From Paenibacillus sp. OK003 (GTDB lineage: Bacteria > Bacillota > Bacilli > Paenibacillales > Paenibacillaceae): 64,000 bases of DNA. Position 1 is the first letter of the stretch, and every line of letters begins with the position of its first letter. Below, in pieces: positions 24,722-33,818 of this stretch. Position numbers and translations under genes: made by a program. The DNA is taken from positions 124,001 to 188,000 of the forward strand of contig NZ_FOBD01000005.1 of assembly GCF_900109515.1 (NCBI RefSeq), read 5' to 3'. The notes beneath the pieces are model-generated. The model searched no databases, was not told the DNA's origin, and was given only the letters and a program-made list of their open reading frames with translations.

Positions 24722-25921
24722 ATGGTATTTATTGAACCCATCTATAATCTCGGAGGGATTACTCCAACATCCAATGCAATGATTGATAAGCTACAAACCG
24801 CTGAAGTAAGCTCCCGGTTTAATTTTGTACCCAATTACGGTATTTCCGCATTAAGGGATATGGTTACTACTATGGGTGGGGGTTCTGTTAGCAATTCTGG
24901 TGAAAACTTTTTGTTACAATCAGCTGCGACTGCCAACAGCCTTGCTCAGTTGACAACAACAGAACGGGGTCAATTCCTATCGGTTGCTTTTGATTGTGGT
25001 ATTAATGTACAAGTTCCTGCTGTACCTGTAGGAACTCAAAAGGTGGAGTGGGGTTATACGGATGGTGTGAATGGTGTTTATTTCGGACAAGATAGCACTG
25101 GGGTTTATGTTGCATTAGTCCAAAATGGAGTGGAAACCCAAAAGGTATATCAACAGAACTGGAATGTTGACACAATGGACGGAACCAGTCAAAGCAGGGT
25201 TACTCTGAATACTTTTACTGGATATTTATATCAAATACGCTATGGTTATTCCTATGGACAGGTGGAACTTCGGATTGTAGCAGTGAATCCTCAAAATTTC
25301 CAGCAGCCAATTACGATACATCGGTTTAATCCCTTGGGTGATATCCTGATCTCGGACCCTAACCAAAATATCAAGGCGCTGGCAAACAACGGTGCAGCAG
25401 GCGGATCAGTAAGCTTGAACGTTGGCGGAAGATATTTCAACAACTTGGGCACAGTCACGGAGACATCACGAATTACAACGGAAATACGCACGAATACGTT
25501 GATTACTAATGCAGTATTCTCCCCTACGGTGAGCTTTCGACGCAAGCAATTTTTCCCCGATGGCACTACCAGACCCAATTCGGTCAATTTGTCAATAGAG
25601 AGCTTCGATATATTGGGGTCTGCCGATTTTGCCTGGGAGTTGAGAGTTAGGTCCCAACTTACAGGTGCTTCCTTCTTATCCGTTTCGAGTACGCCTTCCT
25701 CGGAAACCGCGTTTTTATCGGATGTGACGGCAACAGACATGGATCAAGCTGCAGGTGTCCGGATACTGGCAGGAATCTCCCTTGCAGGAAAAACAGATGG
25801 GTTGTCCAATTTCAACGTAAACTATGCATTGCCAGGCAATGAGATCCTGACATTAGCCGTAAAATCATTAAGCGGTACCGGGAACGGCAGTGTTGCACTT
25901 AGAATGCGAGAACTGTGGTAG
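24722..25921 (+). CDS. Unknown beta-rich protein of the DUF4183 locus
   Basis: 399 residues from ATG 24722, after GGGAGGGAG. No family is recognised. The N-terminus MVFIEPIYNLGGITPTSNAMIDKLQTAEVSS precedes a long stretch of alternating polar/hydrophobic sequence (LSVAFDCGINVQVPAVPVGTQKVEWGYTDGVNGVYFGQDSTGVYVAL), which looks like a lectin- or jelly-roll-like sandwich. A second beta part follows (RFNPLGDILISDPNQNIKALANN, SLSIESFDILGSADFAWELRVR). There is no signal peptide or membrane segment. Position 41 bases after DUF4183 copy 3 and ahead of a terminator suggests the same operon and a spore-surface role. A phage tail-fibre origin is a weaker alternative. Confidence 0.65.
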   Translation: MVFIEPIYNLGGITPTSNAMIDKLQTAEVSSRFNFVPNYGISALRDMVTTMGGGSVSNSGENFLLQSAATANSLAQLTTTERGQFLSVAFDCGINVQVPAVPVGTQKVEWGYTDGVNGVYFGQDSTGVYVALVQNGVETQKVYQQNWNVDTMDGTSQSRVTLNTFTGYLYQIRYGYSYGQVELRIVAVNPQNFQQPITIHRFNPLGDILISDPNQNIKALANNGAAGGSVSLNVGGRYFNNLGTVTETSRITTEIRTNTLITNAVFSPTVSFRRKQFFPDGTTRPNSVNLSIESFDILGSADFAWELRVRSQLTGASFLSVSSTPSSETAFLSDVTATDMDQAAGVRILAGISLAGKTDGLSNFNVNYALPGNEILTLAVKSLSGTGNGSVALRMRELW

Positions 25922-26305
25922 GGCGTTTCTCCCCCTTAAAAAAGGCCGTTGGACGATGACATCAACTATCTCTTGTTTGAATATGAATGATGGAAAAACG
26001 TAAAAGGGACGAAGCAGGATGAACTTCTGTTTCGTTCTTTTTAACGTATCGGTGTTTTTGTTCTTCATTGATGTGTTTTCGAGAGAGTCCCTTTATTATT
26101 TGCAGATAAATGTTCACTCTATGTCTATTTCAGGTTAATACAAAGAATAAGAAGATATTAACGATTTAATGGGAGAAAAAGCGATATAATAATCATAATG
26201 GTTACGTGAAATTTTACATAGAGTTAACAAAGACACTAACGGAGCTGGCTGTGTGGACATTCCAAATCTTCACCAGAAAATACGCTCCGGGCCGGAGGAA
26301 TGCTT
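25922..26305 (+). other. Gap of 384 bases before the ABC exporter
   Basis: Holds the terminator at 26009 and a TATAAT (26185-26190) about 120 bases ahead of the exporter start, with no good -35 beside it. No small gene with a ribosome site was found. Confidence 0.4.
26009..26042 (+). terminator. Terminator of the DUF4183 operon
   Basis: 11-bp stem ACGAAGCAGGA / TTCTGTTTCGT (two wobbles), five-base loop, then TCTTTTTAA. Confidence 0.75.
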
Positions 26306-28114
26306 ATGATCAAGCTGTTGTACTACTTGAAGAAGTACCGAGTTGCCGCGATTGCAGCCCTGGTCATGATGTTAATTGAGCTTGCGGTGGAGCTGGCTCA
26401 GCCTTATCTGATCTCCAAGATCATTGATAACGGGATTCAGCAGGGAGACTTATCGGTCGTCTGGTTATGGGGCGGTGTGCTGGTTGGTAGTGCTGTGGTG
26501 GCTTTTGCTGCCGGAATTGCGAGTTCGTTCTTTGCATCCCATGCAAGTCTGGGGTTTGGATACGATCTGCGGGAGAAGCTGTATGAGAAAGTGCAAACGT
26601 TCTCTTATGCCGTCTTTAACCGATTCGCGACGTCGTCTCTGATTACCCGATTAACGGGGGATGTGACCCAGGTTCAGGATACCGTCTTCATGAGTCTGCG
26701 CTTCATGACACGTGTGCCCCTGGTGGTGATTGGTAGCATGATTATGGCAGTAATCGTGAATCCGAGATTGGGTCTGCTGCTGGTTGTCATGGTGCCTGTA
26801 TTGCTACTCGTTGTGGTGTGGATGATTAAAAAGGCAGCGCTGCTGTTCCGCAATGTGCAGCGCAGACTGGATGCCGTCAATGGAGTCATCCAGGAGAATC
26901 TGACAGGCATTCGGCTGATCCGTGTCTTCGTACGGATGGGCCATGAGATTGAACGCTTTGCTGGATTCAGCGGCAAGCTGATGAAAGGCACAATCTCCGC
27001 GCTGCGCCTGACGGAGACCACGATGCCGTTCATGCTGCTGATGATGAACGGTTGTATCATCGCCGTGCTGTGGTTTGGGCGAGTCGACATCGCCTCCGGT
27101 AATGCAACCGTCGGTGAAGTGGTCGCCGTCATTAACTACCTGCTTCGCACAATTGGTGCCATGTCTGCGTTGTCCTGGATTCTGGTAACCTTCTCCAGAG
27201 CAAGCGCTTCGGCGCAACGGCTGAATGAAGTGTTTAATACGGAGGACACGTCGGAGACTGAACAGACGAAGTCGTTATCAACATCTGCAACATCTGCTGG
27301 ATCTATGAAATCTTCGCATTTTCCGCAATCTGTATTCCCAGCGAAGAAACAGCGCACTGTGCAGGGAGCGGTTGAATTCCGCAGTGTAGGCTTCAGTTAT
27401 CCGAATAGTGAAATTACAGTACTGGATAACATCACATTCACTGCAAAAGCTGGGGAGCGCATTGCCATTATGGGAGCAACTGGCTCAGGCAAATCTTCAC
27501 TGGTGCAGCTTATTCCGCGGTTATACACAGAGGATCAAGGTAAGGTACGGATTGATGGTGCCGATGCATCAGAGCTGGATCTGTTCATGCTGCGTGGTGC
27601 GATTGGTTATGTGCCTCAAGAGGTTGTCCTGTTTACCGGTTCCATCCGGGAGAATATTGCCTGGGGTCAGGAAGATGCTACCTTGGATGAGATCGTGGAA
27701 GCCGCGAAGCGCGCGCAGATCCATGAAACGATTGAGAATTTACCAAACGGTTATGATACATTGCTGGGTCAACGGGGAGTGAATCTCTCCGGTGGACAGA
27801 AGCAGCGACTTTCCATTGCACGAGCACTGGTACGTAGACCAAGAATTTTGATTCTGGACGATAGCACAAGTGCGCTGGATGTAGCTACAGAAGGCAGACT
27901 GCTCGATGCGCTGGAAGAATTGTCGTGTACTACGTTTATCATCACCCAGAAGATCAGTTCGACCACTTCGGCGGACCTGATTCTGCTGCTTGATGATGGA
28001 CAACTCATTGGACAGGGAAAACATGAAGACCTGATGGAATCGTCAGAGCTGTATCGTCGAATCCATGAATCACAATACGGGGAGGGTGCACAGCATGTTC
28101 AAAGCATTCATTGA
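26306..28114 (+). CDS. Heterodimeric ABC exporter subunit with degenerate ATP site (BmrC-like)
   Basis: 602 residues from ATG 26306, seven bases after GGAGG; ATG 26300 is too close. Six membrane helices fill about residues 1-320, and a Ser/Thr-rich linker (SETEQTKSLSTSATSAGSMKSS) precedes the nucleotide-binding domain. Walker A is GATGSGKSS, the Q-loop YVPQEVVLF, the signature LSGGQ. The Walker B reads ILILDDSTSALD, with Asp replacing the catalytic Glu, and the H-loop His is Gln (FIITQKIS). This is the pattern of the degenerate-site partner in exporters such as BmrCD, LmrCD and TM287/288, which pump drugs or lipids outward. It overlaps its partner gene by 20 bases. Confidence 0.9.
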   Translation: MIKLLYYLKKYRVAAIAALVMMLIELAVELAQPYLISKIIDNGIQQGDLSVVWLWGGVLVGSAVVAFAAGIASSFFASHASLGFGYDLREKLYEKVQTFSYAVFNRFATSSLITRLTGDVTQVQDTVFMSLRFMTRVPLVVIGSMIMAVIVNPRLGLLLVVMVPVLLLVVVWMIKKAALLFRNVQRRLDAVNGVIQENLTGIRLIRVFVRMGHEIERFAGFSGKLMKGTISALRLTETTMPFMLLMMNGCIIAVLWFGRVDIASGNATVGEVVAVINYLLRTIGAMSALSWILVTFSRASASAQRLNEVFNTEDTSETEQTKSLSTSATSAGSMKSSHFPQSVFPAKKQRTVQGAVEFRSVGFSYPNSEITVLDNITFTAKAGERIAIMGATGSGKSSLVQLIPRLYTEDQGKVRIDGADASELDLFMLRGAIGYVPQEVVLFTGSIRENIAWGQEDATLDEIVEAAKRAQIHETIENLPNGYDTLLGQRGVNLSGGQKQRLSIARALVRRPRILILDDSTSALDVATEGRLLDALEELSCTTFIITQKISSTTSADLILLLDDGQLIGQGKHEDLMESSELYRRIHESQYGEGAQHVQSIH

Positions 28115-29933
28115 GCCTTTCCGTCAGCCGCCCCCGCCGATTGATCCGGAGACGTTACGGTCAGGCGGTGGCCGCAAACCCAAGGCACGGGCGAAGAACT
28201 GGTCAGGTACATTAGGTCGTATCTGGACCTATCTGGCACGGCGTAAGGTCAAGCTGTCCATGGTACTGTTGATGGTGTTTGCCAGCTCCGCACTCGCTTT
28301 GCTTGGCCCCTACATGGTAGGGGTGGCCGTGGATGATTTCATCGCGGGTGAAGCCGGTTCAAGCTGGACTCGGTTTTTGATTGGATTAACCGCAGTGTAT
28401 GTCTTGTTCTCTCTTACATCCTGGTTACAAAACATATGGATGATCGAAATTGCACAGGAAACCGTGTTCCGCATGCGGTATGATCTGTTCTCCCATCTGC
28501 ACAAGCTGCCGATTCCATTCTTCGGTAAACGCCAGCAGGGGGAGATTATGAGTCGGGTGACCAATGATATCGAGAATGTCAGCGGTACGTTGAACAGCTC
28601 GGCCATCCAGATTTTCTCAAGTGTATTGACGCTGCTCGGGACGTTTGGGGTTATGCTCTGGCTCAGTCCGCTGCTGACCCTACTTACCTTTATCGTTGTG
28701 CCTCTGATGGCCATCGGCATGCGTTGGATTACGCGTAGAACGGGACCGCTCTTCAAGGAGCGGCAGCGCAATCTCGGTGAACTTAACGGTTATATTGAAG
28801 AGACATTATCCGGGCAGCGGATCATTAAGGCATTCTCGCAAGAGGAGCGGGTGATTCGCGGTTTTGAGGAACGGAATACCCGTATCCGGATTTCTGGTTT
28901 CTGGGCACAGACGATCTCTGGTTTTATCCCGAAACTGATGAATGGATTAAACAACCTGAGCTTTGCGATTGTTGCGGGCATCGGTGGTATTCTGGCGATT
29001 CAGGGTTCGGTTACAGTCGGGGTGATTATTATCTTTGTGGAATATGCCCGTCAGTTTACCCGTCCGCTCAACGATCTGGCTAACCAGTGGAATACGTTAT
29101 TGTCCGCGATTGCGGGGGCTGAGCGTGTGTTCGAGGTGCTGGACGAAGATGAGGAAGCGAAGGATGAAGGGGCAGCGGTATCTTTGGACAAGGTGGAGGG
29201 AGCCGTTCGTTTCGACAAAGTATCCTTTGGATACGATGAAGGACGTAACATTTTGCATGACATCAGCTTTGAAGCCAAACCGGGTGAGATGATTGCCCTT
29301 GTGGGTCCGACCGGAGCGGGGAAAACGACTCTGATCCAGCTATTATCCCGTTTCTATGATCCGACAGGTGGCACATTAACGGTGGATGGACGTGACATTA
29401 CGACCATTCGGCGCGAGAATTTGCGCTCACACATGGCATTCGTTCTTCAAGATTCATTCCTGTTCCAGGGTACGATTCGGGAAAATATCCGTTTCGGCCG
29501 CCTGGATGCGACCGATGAAGAGGTGGAAGCTGCTTCGAGGCTGGCGAATGCCCATTCGTTCATCATACGGATGAAGGACGGGTACGATAAAGTGCTTCAG
29601 GCCGACGGAAGTGGCATCAGTCAGGGACAGAAGCAGCTGCTTGCAATTGCCCGGGCAATTCTGGCCGATCCTTCCATTCTTGTATTGGATGAGGCGACCA
29701 GCAGTATCGATACCGTCACGGAGATCAAAATCCAGGAAGGGCTGCAGCGCCTGATGCAAGGCCGCACCAGCTTTGTTATCGCTCACAGGCTGAACACGAT
29801 CCGCCAAGCCGATCGCATTCTTGTACTGAAGGATGGTCAGCTTCTTGAGCAGGGTTCGCATGATGCATTACTGGAACAAGGCGGCTTCTACAGCGAACTG
29901 TATTACAGTCAGCTGCGGAACAAGGCACAGTAG
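28095..29933 (+). CDS. Heterodimeric ABC exporter subunit with intact catalytic Glu (BmrD-like)
   Basis: 612 residues from ATG 28095, after GGGGAGGG. A proline- and arginine-rich N-terminus (FRQPPPPIDPETLRSGGGRKPKARAKN) precedes six membrane helices. The nucleotide-binding domain has Walker A GPTGAGKTT, Walker B ILVLDEATSSID with the catalytic Glu, and H-loop FVIAHRLN. Its signature is ISQGQ instead of LSGGQ. Together with the partner's LSGGQ and missing Glu, this gives one consensus and one degenerate ATP site, as in known heterodimers. Substrate unknown; multidrug export is usual for the family. Confidence 0.9.
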   Translation: MFKAFIEPFRQPPPPIDPETLRSGGGRKPKARAKNWSGTLGRIWTYLARRKVKLSMVLLMVFASSALALLGPYMVGVAVDDFIAGEAGSSWTRFLIGLTAVYVLFSLTSWLQNIWMIEIAQETVFRMRYDLFSHLHKLPIPFFGKRQQGEIMSRVTNDIENVSGTLNSSAIQIFSSVLTLLGTFGVMLWLSPLLTLLTFIVVPLMAIGMRWITRRTGPLFKERQRNLGELNGYIEETLSGQRIIKAFSQEERVIRGFEERNTRIRISGFWAQTISGFIPKLMNGLNNLSFAIVAGIGGILAIQGSVTVGVIIIFVEYARQFTRPLNDLANQWNTLLSAIAGAERVFEVLDEDEEAKDEGAAVSLDKVEGAVRFDKVSFGYDEGRNILHDISFEAKPGEMIALVGPTGAGKTTLIQLLSRFYDPTGGTLTVDGRDITTIRRENLRSHMAFVLQDSFLFQGTIRENIRFGRLDATDEEVEAASRLANAHSFIIRMKDGYDKVLQADGSGISQGQKQLLAIARAILADPSILVLDEATSSIDTVTEIKIQEGLQRLMQGRTSFVIAHRLNTIRQADRILVLKDGQLLEQGSHDALLEQGGFYSELYYSQLRNKAQ

Positions 29934-29995
29934 TGTAAGGAGAAAAGCTTAAACGATATGTTTGGAAAAGTGGATCATAGGTATTATTCTACCAA

Positions 29996-30050
29996 GAAGA
30001 AGAGCAGGAATGAGAGCATAGTGCCCTCATTCCTGCTCTTCTTCATTTTC
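29996..30050. terminator. Bidirectional terminator between exporter and DUF4832 gene
   Basis: Perfect 19-bp stem GAAGAAGAGCAGGAATGAG and its complement (30026-30044) with an 11-base loop, between two convergent genes. Confidence 0.9.
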
Positions 30051-30071
30051 ACTAGTCGAAGCAACCTGAGA

Positions 30072-32063
30072 TTACTTCGTTACACTGCTCAGCTTGAATG
30101 ATCCGTCCGTCAGCTTGTTTGTATTGGCAAAGTCCACGCCAGGCTGATTTGTTTCCGGGTCAATGATCGCAATCGCGATATCATAGGTTCCGGCAGCAAG
30201 ACCGGAGACCGGAATGGAATCGGTCAGGGTGTAGGTACCCGTTTTCCACGTAGTCAGATTAACGGTTGTTGTTTTCTTGGCGACCACGGTATTGCCGCTG
30301 CGCAGTTGAATTTCAACCGGCCAGGCAAACGGGAAGTGCTGTACGCCTTTATTCTCCACTTTAATGGTTGTTGTAAATGTGCTTCCGCTAATGGTGGATG
30401 GGTGCGAGATTTCCTTCACCACAAAGTGGTAACCCATTCGTTTCTTGAGTGCATCGATATTGGCCTGTAAGGCGTGATTCAGAGGAAGCGAGGCAGGGGA
30501 ATTCGGTCCCAGCCAGCTTGGTTTACTAAGCTCCGTCTGACGTAACGTTTCCGTAAATCCACTACCGGTGGTTAATGCCGCAAGCATGCCGGAAGCTCCC
30601 CCGTAAAATTCGCCGCCTGAGATACGTGTCTCCCAGAAGTTCGGATGTGCAGGCTGCTGTTGACCAATGTCATCCCAATAGCCATTCTGGGTGCCTGTGT
30701 ACCAGCCCCAATCCGCATCGAAGCTGTCTTTATGTCCAAACACATCGTTGAACATGCCCATGACCATGCCTTTATTATTGGTTTTGGCGAGGGCGATACT
30801 GCGCCGGATCAGAACCTGCATTTTGTCCTCTTTGCCAGCAAAGGCATCAATATAATGCTGAACGTACTTGTTCGAGATGTCATTGGTAGGGAAAGCACCT
30901 GTGTAATTGGTTTCACCATTGGGTCCGACATAAGGCCAAGTATGGAACTCGCCCCAGTGTCCGAGGGAACCGATTTGGACAAAAGCGACCGGACGATCAT
31001 TCGTGTTGTACCTTGCCGCAATGGCTTCAATGGCTAATTTGTGCCGTTCTTGCAGATAGGTGGAATTGTAGTTGGGAGAGAAGCCCATGTTGTTGCCCGT
31101 ACCCATGCCTCCGGTTGTATCGTTGTATACGGTTCCAGGCGATTCTCCGCGGGCAATCATGTCATTGTAGAGCCAGTCGGGAATATCCCGGTGAGCCTGT
31201 CCTGTCGGGCTGTCCAGAATGAAGCGAAACACCACTTTGACACCTTTGCTTTTCCAATAGGCAAAATTGTTGGCAGCTTCAATCGCACTAAAATCATATG
31301 TGCCTTTGGTAGATTCAAGTTCCTTCCAAGTCACTCCGGCATATACGAGCCTGTGTGGCTGTGTATATGTGGTGCTCTTAGCCGAAGGCGCCCAGCCTTT
31401 GAATGGATTGTTGAGTGGGCTGTCCAGCTCTACGGGATTCACCACGGTATTGTTCCCCGTACCACCACCTGATCCAGCCGAGGTCAGAAGGTAAGCTGGC
31501 AGTGTTTGTCCAGACGCGGGCAATCTCGATGTATCCGAGCTGTTGTCGATATACCCGACTCGCACTGTGCTGCCTGCACTGATTTGCAGTGTGGCGAGAG
31601 GAATAGCGATCTCAATGACGGTGGAGCTGCGGTAGAATTGGGAGCTGGTCAACGTGCTGTTGAAGTTCCAGACCCAGTCGGTTCCGCTGCCGCCATAGCG
31701 ATATAAACCCGTATTTTCAAGCAGCCACTCCACACCTGTAACTCCCCAGCCCGCAGCCTGGTAACCGGTTGAAGTATTGTTATCGGTGTTGATCCAGAAG
31801 TTGCCCATCGTTGTACTCAGGCCTGAGCCTTGAATAAGCAGATAGAGGTTAGTTCCATCATTGGTTACTTTGAGCGTCTGGGCAGTGCCGCTATTGGTGG
31901 TGAGAGCACTAACGCTGCTCCAGTCGCTGACATTGCCATCAATGGTGATGGTTGCAGCAGAGGCTTTGGGGAAGGCTCCCGCAGGCAATAGCAAGGTAAT
32001 CATGAGGACAAAAGCCAAAAACAATCCAAGGCTCCGCTTGCTTTGATCAAATAATTTTGTCAT
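30072..32063 (-). CDS. Secreted DUF4832 protein with N-terminal carbohydrate-binding-like domain
   Basis: 663 residues. A Sec signal peptide ends near ASA (residues 1-36). Residues 37-200 resemble a CBM9-type or DOMON-like beta sandwich (TITIDGNVSDWSSV, LKVTNDGTNLYLLIQG, FWINTDNNTSTGYQ). A Gly/Asn linker precedes a TIM-barrel-like region (about 215-540: NPFKGWAPSAK, YAGVTWKELESTKGTYDFSAIE, VKVVFRFILDSP, VQIGSLGHWGEFHTWP). A beta domain ends the protein (560-663, DUF4832 type). It is probably an extracellular glycan-binding or glycan-processing protein. An operator palindrome (32250-32260) lies in its leader, so it likely belongs to the same regulon as the sugar genes to the right. Confidence 0.82.
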   Translation of the reverse strand: MTKLFDQSKRSLGLFLAFVLMITLLLPAGAFPKASAATITIDGNVSDWSSVSALTTNSGTAQTLKVTNDGTNLYLLIQGSGLSTTMGNFWINTDNNTSTGYQAAGWGVTGVEWLLENTGLYRYGGSGTDWVWNFNSTLTSSQFYRSSTVIEIAIPLATLQISAGSTVRVGYIDNSSDTSRLPASGQTLPAYLLTSAGSGGGTGNNTVVNPVELDSPLNNPFKGWAPSAKSTTYTQPHRLVYAGVTWKELESTKGTYDFSAIEAANNFAYWKSKGVKVVFRFILDSPTGQAHRDIPDWLYNDMIARGESPGTVYNDTTGGMGTGNNMGFSPNYNSTYLQERHKLAIEAIAARYNTNDRPVAFVQIGSLGHWGEFHTWPYVGPNGETNYTGAFPTNDISNKYVQHYIDAFAGKEDKMQVLIRRSIALAKTNNKGMVMGMFNDVFGHKDSFDADWGWYTGTQNGYWDDIGQQQPAHPNFWETRISGGEFYGGASGMLAALTTGSGFTETLRQTELSKPSWLGPNSPASLPLNHALQANIDALKKRMGYHFVVKEISHPSTISGSTFTTTIKVENKGVQHFPFAWPVEIQLRSGNTVVAKKTTTVNLTTWKTGTYTLTDSIPVSGLAAGTYDIAIAIIDPETNQPGVDFANTNKLTDGSFKLSSVTK

Positions 32064-32249
32064 GGTATACCTCCTGAATAATGGATTTTGAATGATAACT
32101 CGTTCTTCCCACCCCGAATTTCGTTATGAGGGGTGCGTTAGGAGAGCTCAACTCCTTTCTGATCTGCATGAAGCAGCAGATTAGTAACGTTTTATGTAAG
32201 AGTCATGGTAGTAATCGGGAAATAAACAACCAAAAAGATGTGATTTTGG

Positions 32250-32260
32250 TTTGCGGCAAA
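32250..32260. promoter_or_regulatory. Operator copy 1 (TTTGCGGCAAA)
   Basis: Perfect 11-bp palindrome on the same axis as the other copies. It lies roughly 40 bases downstream of the minus-strand promoter of the DUF4832 gene. Confidence 0.7.
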
Positions 32261-32303
32261 TATAAAATGTGTTTTTAGTCCTTGGATTGCGTGTCTAAAT
32301 TGC

Positions 32304-32332
32304 ATTATAGGGGATGAATACAGGAGATTCAA
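32304..32332 (-). promoter_or_regulatory. Promoter of the DUF4832 gene
   Basis: On the minus strand: TTGAAT (32332-32327), 17-base spacer, TATAAT (32309-32304). Confidence 0.6.
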
Positions 32333-32423
32333 CAGAATTTTTTCCAGAATTTATTGTGTTTTCTATTGAAAATAAGCGTGTTTCATTGGAATTTGAACAT
32401 GATTATTCATAACTGGAATAAAA

Positions 32424-32438
32424 TATTTGCCGCAAATA
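32424..32438. promoter_or_regulatory. Operator copy 2 (TATTTGCCGCAAATA)
   Basis: The longest copy: a perfect 15-bp palindrome, located between the two divergent promoters. Confidence 0.75.
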
Positions 32439-32479
32439 AAAATGAATGCAAATTAAAGTATATGATAATACAACGAAAA

Positions 32480-32493
32480 TGTAAACGCTTAAT
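32480..32493. promoter_or_regulatory. CcpA (cre)-like site
   Basis: TGTAAACGCTTAAT follows the cre pattern TGWAARCGYTWWCA except at the last two bases, and lies about 100 bases upstream of the oxidoreductase promoter. Confidence 0.45.
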
Positions 32494-32550
32494 TTATGAT
32501 GAATAAAGAGTTATACTGTTTAGTAGTATATAAAATAGAGCGCAAATATG

Positions 32551-32559
32551 TTGCCGCAA
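32551..32559. promoter_or_regulatory. Operator copy 3 (TTGCCGCAA core)
   Basis: Nine-base core of the palindrome; outer bases degenerate. A GCGCAAAT half-like sequence precedes it. It sits 27 bases before the -35 at 32587. Confidence 0.5.
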
Positions 32560-32586
32560 AATAATTTAAAATTTAGCCAAAATCAA

Positions 32587-32615
32587 TTGACAAGGAATTA
32601 AAACTATTTTACTAT
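32587..32615 (+). promoter_or_regulatory. Promoter of the sugar operon
   Basis: TTGACA (32587-32592), 17 bases, TACTAT (32610-32615). A second TTGACA at 32646 has no matching -10. Confidence 0.65.
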
Positions 32616-32669
32616 CGTTACATAGTCACAGTCTTGTTAGATTTATTGACATTGAATTGGCTTCATGGC

Positions 32670-32682
32670 ATTTGCCGCAAAT
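32670..32682. promoter_or_regulatory. Operator copy 4 (ATTTGCCGCAAAT)
   Basis: Perfect 13-bp palindrome about 50 bases after the sugar promoter start and 24 bases before the ATG; suited to roadblock repression. Confidence 0.75.
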
Positions 32683-32706
32683 TAACGAGCAACGGAGAGT
32701 GTAAGC

Positions 32707-33807
32707 ATGGGGAAGATAAAAATGGCTTTTATCGGTGTAGGAGACATGGGGTCACATCATTGCATTGGTTTTGATTTGCTTGAGGATAGTGAGGTTCGTT
32801 ATATCTGTGATATGAATGAAGCCAATGTGGCACGTACGCTGGCTGAACTTAAGAACAGTAATCCCACCATCGTTAGCGATTATCGTGAGCTGCTTGCCAA
32901 GGAAGATTTGGATGCGGTGGTCATCAGTGTACCGAACTATTTGCATCGTGAAGTGGCAGTCGCTTTTCTGGAAGCTGGCAAGCATGTATTTCTGGAGAAA
33001 CCGGTCGCCCATACCATTGAGGACTGTGATGCCATTATAGAAGCGGCGGAAGCCTCGGGACGGGTATTGCAGATCGGATTGGTATATCGGTATTCGAATC
33101 TGTATCGCCGAATGGAGAAGGAACTGGAGAGCGGGCGTCTTGGTGATGTGAAATTGATGTGGTGCAAGGAATTCCGTGATCCGTTCCCGCCTGCGGATTG
33201 GTTCTATGACAAGACCAAGTCTGGGGGCGCGATTGTAGAGAAGGATTGTCATCACTTCGATATTTTCAACTGGATGATCCAGGCGAAGCCTGTCCGCGTG
33301 TTTGGCTCTGGTGGCCAGCATGTCATGAAGCAAGGAGAGCCCAATCGGATTCAGAATTCATACAGTCACTATCCGACGAAAGAAATTTCGGATACCTCCA
33401 TCGTCGACCATGCATTTATCACCATTGATTATGATAACGGCAGTAAGGCCAATCTGGGCTTGTGCATGTATTTGAAACCGCGCAATCTGATGGGAGAAGG
33501 GCTTGAGATTGGCCTGATCGGAGAGAACGGTGGCCAGATGGTTGCCCGTAATGACAAGACGATTGACATCGTTGGCGGGCAGGACTGGACGAAGGACCAT
33601 CTGGAGATTGATGTGACCTCGGATTCCATTATGGGTGGACACACGGGTGGACAGACCCAACGCATTGATTTTCTGAAATGTGTACAGGAAGGCAGAAAGC
33701 CTTTTGCTAGTGCGCAGGTTGGTCGTAACGCGTTGCTTATTGCCCTGGCGGCAGAGAAATCCATTTTGGAAGAACGGTACGTCTATTTAGAAGAAATTTC
33801 AGGCTGA
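32707..33807 (+). CDS. Gfo/Idh/MocA-family sugar dehydrogenase 1
   Basis: 366 residues, start ATG 32707 after CGGAGAG. N-terminal Rossmann domain with GVGDMGSHH (residues 10-18) and the EKPVAHT motif holding the conserved lysine. The C-terminal domain includes GGAIVEKDCHHFDIFNWM, with the catalytic-type Asp and His. The family oxidises sugars or inositols with NAD(P). First gene of the operon with the ABC permeases, 11 bases before the next gene. The neighbouring operators suggest induction by the transported sugar. Substrate not determinable. Confidence 0.9.
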   Translation: MGKIKMAFIGVGDMGSHHCIGFDLLEDSEVRYICDMNEANVARTLAELKNSNPTIVSDYRELLAKEDLDAVVISVPNYLHREVAVAFLEAGKHVFLEKPVAHTIEDCDAIIEAAEASGRVLQIGLVYRYSNLYRRMEKELESGRLGDVKLMWCKEFRDPFPPADWFYDKTKSGGAIVEKDCHHFDIFNWMIQAKPVRVFGSGGQHVMKQGEPNRIQNSYSHYPTKEISDTSIVDHAFITIDYDNGSKANLGLCMYLKPRNLMGEGLEIGLIGENGGQMVARNDKTIDIVGGQDWTKDHLEIDVTSDSIMGGHTGGQTQRIDFLKCVQEGRKPFASAQVGRNALLIALAAEKSILEERYVYLEEISG

Positions 33808-33818
33808 GGGGTGTCATC

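Larger units (their letters stand above)
32064..32706. other. 643-bp divergent control region of the sugar regulon
   Basis: No gene. It is AT-rich and holds two divergent promoters, four copies of the TTGCCGCAA-centred palindrome and a CcpA-type site, each listed separately. Confidence 0.75.

Noticed and set aside
24698..25921. Phage tail-fibre origin for the 399-residue protein
   Set aside because: No other phage gene is present and the neighbours are DUF4183 genes; kept only as a weak alternative.
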